Shown: positions 60,639 through 64,000 of the stretch, one piece after another | Numbering within the stretch: position 1 is the first letter of the stretch | How the letters are laid out: every line of letters starts with the position of its first letter | Origin: Limnohabitans sp. 2KL-1 | GTDB lineage: Bacteria > Pseudomonadota > Gammaproteobacteria > Burkholderiales > Burkholderiaceae_C | Direction of reading: 5' to 3' | Assembly (NCBI RefSeq): GCF_003063435.1 | Contig: NZ_NESL01000002.1 | Location: 735,463 to 799,462, forward strand | DNA: 64,000 nucleotides | The notes under the pieces: generated by a model | The model's input: the letters and a program-made list of their open reading frames with translations, nothing else | Database searches by the model: none | Told to the model about the DNA's origin: nothing | Translations under genes and position numbers: made by a program

Positions 60639-60711
60639 TGTAGGAGCGGCGCCCCCGCCGCGAAGAATCCTCGCAGGCCACGAGCCATCGCCCCGAGCGC
60701 GGGGCTCCCAC
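60639..60711. repeat. REP-like element with TGTAGGAGC ends
   Basis: TGTAGGAGCGGCGCCCCCG (60639) and a reversed partner ending in GCTCCCACA (60703-60711) flank this 111-base gap between puuE and the UraD-AllC gene. Such GTAGGAGC repeats are common REP-like intergenic elements of Pseudomonas and relatives. Confidence 0.7.
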
Positions 60712-60739
60712 AAAAGTCAAAAACAGCACCAGGACACAC

Positions 60740-62515
60740 ATGCCTTTGACCCTTGAACAACTCAACAGCGCATCGCACGCTGAAGCCGCGCAGCTGCTCG
60801 ACGGCCTGTACGAGCACTCGCCGTGGATCGCCGAGCAAGCGCTCAACGAACGCCCCTTCACCTCGCTGGCGCACCTGAAACACGCCATGTGCGAAGTGCT
60901 GGCGCACGCCGGGCGCGACGCGCAGCTGGGCCTGATCCGCGCTCACCCCGAGTTGGCGGGCAAGGCCATGGTCAGCAAGTCGCTCACGACCGAGTCCACC
61001 AATGAACAAACCAAGGCGGGCTTGACCGACTGCACGCCCGAAGAGTTCGCCAAAATCCAGAAGCTCAACGCCGACTACAACGCCAAATTTGGCTGGCCCT
61101 TCATACTGGCCGTGCGTGGTCCGCGCGGCGTGGGCTACAACAAACAGCAGATCATCGATGCCTTCGAGCGCCGCCTGTTCGGTCACCCTGACTTTGAATT
61201 GGCCGAGTGCCTGCGCAACATCCACCGCATCGTCGAGATCCGCCTGAACGACAAGTTCGGCGTGGAGCCGACGCTCGGACACCAGGTTTGGGATTGGCAA
61301 GAACAACTCGCGCAACACTCCGACCCCGGCTTTGCCGATTTGGGCCAACTCACTGTCACGTACCTGACCGACGCGCACCGCGCCTGCGCCCAACGCACCA
61401 CGCAAAACATGCGCGACTGCGGTTTTGACGAGGTCTATACCGATGCGGTGGGCAACGTGGTGGGCCGCTACCACCCGGCCACCACAGGCGGCAAATACCT
61501 GATGACGGGCAGCCATTACGACACCGTGCGCAATGGCGGCAAATACGACGGCCGCTTGGGCATCTTTGTGCCCATGGCCTGCGTGCAGCAACTGCACCAA
61601 CAAGGTAAACGTCTGCCCTTTGGCATTGAGGTCGTGGCCTTTGCCGAAGAAGAAGGCCAGCGCTACAAAGCCACTTTCTTGGGCTCTGGCGCACTCATTG
61701 GCCAGTTCAACCCCGCTTGGTTGGACCAGCAAGACGCCGACGGCATCACCATGCGTGCGGCCATGCAACACGCCGGTTTGTGCGTGGACGACATCCCCAA
61801 AATCCAGCGCGACCCGGCGCAATACCTGGGCTTTGTCGAAGTGCACATCGAGCAAGGCCCGGTGCTCAACGAAGTGAACATCCCGCTGGGCGTGGTCACG
61901 TCGATCAACGGCAGCGTGCGCTATCTGTGCGAGGTGATTGGCACCGCCAGCCACGCAGGCACCACCCCCATGGACCGCCGCCGCGACGCAGCCTGCGCCG
62001 TGGCCGAACTGGCGTTGTACATGGAGCAACGCGCTGCGAAAGACGGCGACAGTGTGGCGACGATTGGCCAGTTGCAAGTGCCCAACGGCTCGATCAACGT
62101 GGTGCCCGGGCGCTGCCTGTTCAGCTTAGACATGCGTGCGCCCACCGATGCACAGCGTGACGCGCTGGTGGCGGATGTGATGGCGCAACTCGACCAAATT
62201 GCCGAGCGCCGTGGCGTGCGCGTCAAAGCCGAGCTGACCATGAGCGCCGCTGCCGCACCCAGCGCCCCCGAGTGGCAAGCCCGCTGGGAACGCGCCGTGA
62301 GCGCATTGGGTGTGCCGCTGTTCAAACTGCCCAGCGGCGCAGGCCACGACGCCATGAAGCTGCACGAAGTCATGCCACAAGCCATGCTGTTTGTGCGCGG
62401 CGAAAACGCGGGCATCAGCCACAACCCGCTCGAATCCACCACCAGCGACGACATGCAGCTGTGCGTCGACGCCTTCACCCATGTTTTAAACCAACTCTCT
62501 CAGGAATTGTCATGA
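60740..62515 (+). CDS. uraD-allC: OHCU decarboxylase-allantoate amidohydrolase fusion
   Basis: A 591-residue two-domain protein. Residues 1-165 are OHCU decarboxylase (UraD), which makes (S)-allantoin: HPELAGK with catalytic His69 and the ESTNEQ segment. After a short linker, residues about 175-590 are an M20 amidohydrolase of the AllC/HyuC type, which takes allantoate to ureidoglycine/ureidoglycolate: TGSHYDTVRNGGKYDG, FAEEEGQRY and GAGHDAMKLHE supply metal ligands. The ATG at 60740 follows AGGACA. The stop overlaps the next gene by 4 bases. Fusing these two links steps that are separated by PuuE in the pathway. Confidence 0.92.
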   Translation: MPLTLEQLNSASHAEAAQLLDGLYEHSPWIAEQALNERPFTSLAHLKHAMCEVLAHAGRDAQLGLIRAHPELAGKAMVSKSLTTESTNEQTKAGLTDCTPEEFAKIQKLNADYNAKFGWPFILAVRGPRGVGYNKQQIIDAFERRLFGHPDFELAECLRNIHRIVEIRLNDKFGVEPTLGHQVWDWQEQLAQHSDPGFADLGQLTVTYLTDAHRACAQRTTQNMRDCGFDEVYTDAVGNVVGRYHPATTGGKYLMTGSHYDTVRNGGKYDGRLGIFVPMACVQQLHQQGKRLPFGIEVVAFAEEEGQRYKATFLGSGALIGQFNPAWLDQQDADGITMRAAMQHAGLCVDDIPKIQRDPAQYLGFVEVHIEQGPVLNEVNIPLGVVTSINGSVRYLCEVIGTASHAGTTPMDRRRDAACAVAELALYMEQRAAKDGDSVATIGQLQVPNGSINVVPGRCLFSLDMRAPTDAQRDALVADVMAQLDQIAERRGVRVKAELTMSAAAAPSAPEWQARWERAVSALGVPLFKLPSGAGHDAMKLHEVMPQAMLFVRGENAGISHNPLESTTSDDMQLCVDAFTHVLNQLSQELS

Positions 62516-63777
62516 GCACCCCCATCGTCAATCTCGAAAACCAATACCAACAACTCGACGCCTGGATCGACGCGCACTTTGACGAACAGGTCAAGTTTTT
62601 GCAGGCCCTGGTGCAAGTGCCGACCGACACCCCACCCGGCAACAACGCCCCACACGCTGAGCGCACCGCCGAGCTGCTCAAGCCCATGGGCTTTGAGGCT
62701 GAAAAACACGCCGTGCCCGAAGCCGATGTGAAAGCCTACGGCCTGGAATCCATCACCAACCTGATCGTGCGCCGCAAATATGGCGAAGGCAAAACCATTG
62801 CCCTGAACGCCCACGGCGACGTGGTGCCGCCCGGCGAAGGCTGGACGCACCCGCCCTACGGCGGCGAGATCCACAACGGCGCGATGTACGGCCGCGCCAC
62901 CGCCGTGAGCAAGTGCGACTTTTCCACCTTCACCTTTGCCACGCGGGCGCTCGAATCACTGAAAGCCCCACTCAAAGGCGGCGTCGAACTGCACTTCACC
63001 TACGACGAAGAGTTTGGCGGCGAAATGGGCCCCGGCTGGCTGCTGGCCAAGGGCCTCACCAAGCCTGACCTGATGATCGCGGCAGGCTTCAGCTACCAAG
63101 TGGTCACCGCACACAACGGCTGCCTGCAAATGGAAGTCACCGTGCAAGGCGAGATGTCGCACGCCGCCATCCCCGACAGCGGCACCGACGCGCTGCAAGG
63201 CGCGGTGCACATCCTGAGCGCCCTGCTCGCACTCAACACGCAATACCTGAAGGTCACGTCCCAGGTCGAGGGCATCACCCACCCCTATCTGAACGTGGGC
63301 CTGATCGAAGGCGGCACCAACACCAACGTGGTGCCGGGTAAAGTCAGCTTCAAACTCGACCGCCGCATGATCCCCGAAGAAAACCCGGCCGAAGTCGAAG
63401 CCAGCATCCGTCAAACCATTGCCGACGCGGCCGCCAGCTTCCAGCCCCCAAGAGGCGGGAATGGGCTGCAAGTGGACGTGCGCCGCATGCTGCTGGCCAA
63501 CGCCATGAAGCCCCTGCCCGGCAACCAGCCTCTGGTCAGCGCCATCCAAAAACACGGCGAACAAGTCTTCGGCGAAGCCATCCCCGCCCTGGGCACCCCG
63601 CTCTACACCGACGTGCGCTTGTATGTGGAGCGCGGCATCCCCGGCGTGATCTACGGCGCAGGGCCCCGCACCGTGCTCGAGTCCAACGCCAAACGTGCCG
63701 ACGAGCATGTGCAGTTGGAAGACCTGCGCCGGGCCACCAAGGTGATTGCACGGACGTTGCTGGATTTGTTGGGTTGA
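62512..63777 (+). CDS. M20 family metallohydrolase (ArgE/DapE-like)
   Basis: A 421-residue M20 peptidase-type hydrolase. Metal ligands are in NAHGDVVPPG, GRATAVSKCDFST (the usual GRGxxDMKG is altered) and YDEEFGGEMGPG with the catalytic Glu pair. The ATG at 62512 overlaps the UraD-AllC stop (ATGA), so it is part of the allantoin operon and translated with it. Its substrate is unknown; a carbamoyl compound such as ureidoglycolate or ureidoglycine is a reasonable candidate because no other enzyme for that step is seen. Confidence 0.87.
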   Translation: MSTPIVNLENQYQQLDAWIDAHFDEQVKFLQALVQVPTDTPPGNNAPHAERTAELLKPMGFEAEKHAVPEADVKAYGLESITNLIVRRKYGEGKTIALNAHGDVVPPGEGWTHPPYGGEIHNGAMYGRATAVSKCDFSTFTFATRALESLKAPLKGGVELHFTYDEEFGGEMGPGWLLAKGLTKPDLMIAAGFSYQVVTAHNGCLQMEVTVQGEMSHAAIPDSGTDALQGAVHILSALLALNTQYLKVTSQVEGITHPYLNVGLIEGGTNTNVVPGKVSFKLDRRMIPEENPAEVEASIRQTIADAAASFQPPRGGNGLQVDVRRMLLANAMKPLPGNQPLVSAIQKHGEQVFGEAIPALGTPLYTDVRLYVERGIPGVIYGAGPRTVLESNAKRADEHVQLEDLRRATKVIARTLLDLLG

Positions 63778-63781
63778 ACGG

Positions 63782-63807
63782 GTCACAACCACTTTTGTGG
63801 TTGTGAC
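63782..63807. terminator. Perfect hairpin after the allantoin operon
   Basis: GTCACAACCAC (63782-63792) and GTGGTTGTGAC (63797-63807) form an 11-bp stem with a TTTT loop, 4 bases after the M20 hydrolase stop. No T run follows, so its strength as a terminator is uncertain. Confidence 0.65.
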
Positions 63808-63884
63808 TGCACCTAGGAAAAAGCCGGAAAAGTCAGAAGTCTCGGAATCGGCATAGGGGGCCTCCCTGATGGTAGGCACCCCTG

Positions 63885-63922
63885 CCACACCACCCGGCAT
63901 GCGGGTCCGCACCGGGCGGTTC
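63885..63922 (-). ncRNA. Domain V of the group II intron
   Basis: Read on the minus strand, GAACCGCCCGG-TGCG-GACC-CGCATG-CCGGGTGGT folds into a 9-bp lower helix with one G-U pair, a 2-base bulge on the 3' side, a 4-bp upper helix and a 4-base loop. This is the geometry of the catalytic domain V. Confidence 0.7.
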
Positions 63923-63934
63923 GAGCGCTTGAGG

Positions 63935-64000
63935 TCAGGACAGCCTTGGCACCCCCAGCCGATCAAAGTACGCAATGGTCAGCACTCGCTTGATGGCCCC
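63935..64000 (-). CDS. Group II intron reverse transcriptase/maturase, C-terminal end only
   Basis: Twenty-one codons and a TGA remain in the window, ending in RVLTIAYFDRLGVPRLS. The YFDRLGxPRL ending resembles C-termini of group II intron-encoded reverse transcriptases. It is called mainly because domain V follows 12 bases after its stop. Everything else of the gene lies beyond the right edge. Confidence 0.55.
   Translation of the reverse strand, partial: GAIKRVLTIAYFDRLGVPRLS

Larger units (their letters stand above)
63853..64000 (-). mobile_element. 3' end of a group II intron, cut by the window edge
   Basis: On the minus strand the sequence reads reverse transcriptase C-terminus, domain V, domain VI and a 3' end in CCCCCTAT at about 63853. 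The pattern matches bacterial group II introns; the 5' part and most of the reverse transcriptase gene lie beyond 64000. It is inserted beyond the terminator-like hairpin of the allantoin operon. Confidence 0.7.

Noticed and set aside
60377..62077. Long minus-strand open frame of 566 codons opposite puuE and UraD-AllC
   Set aside because: It is antisense to two well-supported genes. Its composition (His, Gln, Ala and Gly rich) is that of a GC-rich shadow frame, with no domains.
1..64000. CRISPR array, tRNA or rRNA genes, complete insertion sequence or prophage
   Set aside because: No regular direct repeats with spacers, no recognisable tRNA or rRNA sequence, and no complete transposase or phage gene were seen.

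Overview
The window looks like chromosome of a high-GC betaproteobacterium of the order Burkholderiales, most probably a Comamonadaceae-type freshwater heterotroph. This is inferred from gene content and style: three orphan Bug/TctC periplasmic receptors without a TctAB membrane part, an indolepyruvate:ferredoxin oxidoreductase with a long beta subunit, a TRAP transporter, many LysR regulators, and tight ATGA-coupled operons. No rRNA, tRNA, CRISPR array or complete insertion sequence was seen. There are 59 protein-coding calls; the first is cut by the left edge and the last, the end of a group II intron reverse transcriptase, by the right edge.

Layout. 1-4.7 kb: acyl-CoA synthetase, alpha/beta hydrolase, Bug receptor and a carotenoid-cleavage-type oxygenase, all on +. 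4.8-10.5 kb: a BMP-type ABC importer operon on - led by its own LysR gene. 10.9-12.6 kb: a UPF0149/SEC-C protein and a Phd-ParE toxin-antitoxin pair with a visible operator. 12.7-18.1 kb: first xanthine dehydrogenase (XDH), guanine deaminase and a small Cys-rich protein. 18.3-21.8 kb: Bug receptor, type I sulfatase and LysR. 22-24.6 kb: SRPBCC protein, radical SAM protein behind a LexA-like box, lipoprotein and thioredoxin. 24.6-30.4 kb: LysR diverging from iorAB and a third Bug receptor. 30.4-42.3 kb: Crp-type regulator, then a TRAP transporter, split transketolase, SDR and glycerate kinase operon, its divergent LysR, and a full-length transketolase with a D-2-hydroxyacid dehydrogenase. 42.4-63.8 kb: mainly purine breakdown (8-oxoguanine deaminase, PuuD urate hydroxylase, XdhC, second XDH, UraH, a GntR regulator, PuuE, a UraD-AllC fusion and an M20 hydrolase), interspersed with an AraC regulator, SDR, LrgAB, HAD and MFS genes. 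63.85-64 kb: the 3' end of a group II intron.

Together the purine genes give a nearly complete oxidative route: guanine to xanthine (GuaD), xanthine to urate (two XDHs, XdhC), 8-oxoguanine to urate, urate to 5-hydroxyisourate (PuuD), then OHCU (UraH), allantoin (UraD domain), allantoate (PuuE) and ureidoglycine/ureidoglycolate (AllC domain). The last step has no classical enzyme here; the adjacent M20 hydrolase is a candidate. A 19-base motif centred on TGTATACA occurs upstream of both puuD and uraH/gntR, so the GntR protein probably controls a dispersed purine regulon.

The most notable non-genic signals are this shared operator, a nuclease gene bracketed by two copies of a palindromic repeat inside the purine cluster, an SOS-like box on the radical SAM gene, a hairpin between the Shine-Dalgarno and the ATG of the transketolase gene, and several intergenic REP-like elements.
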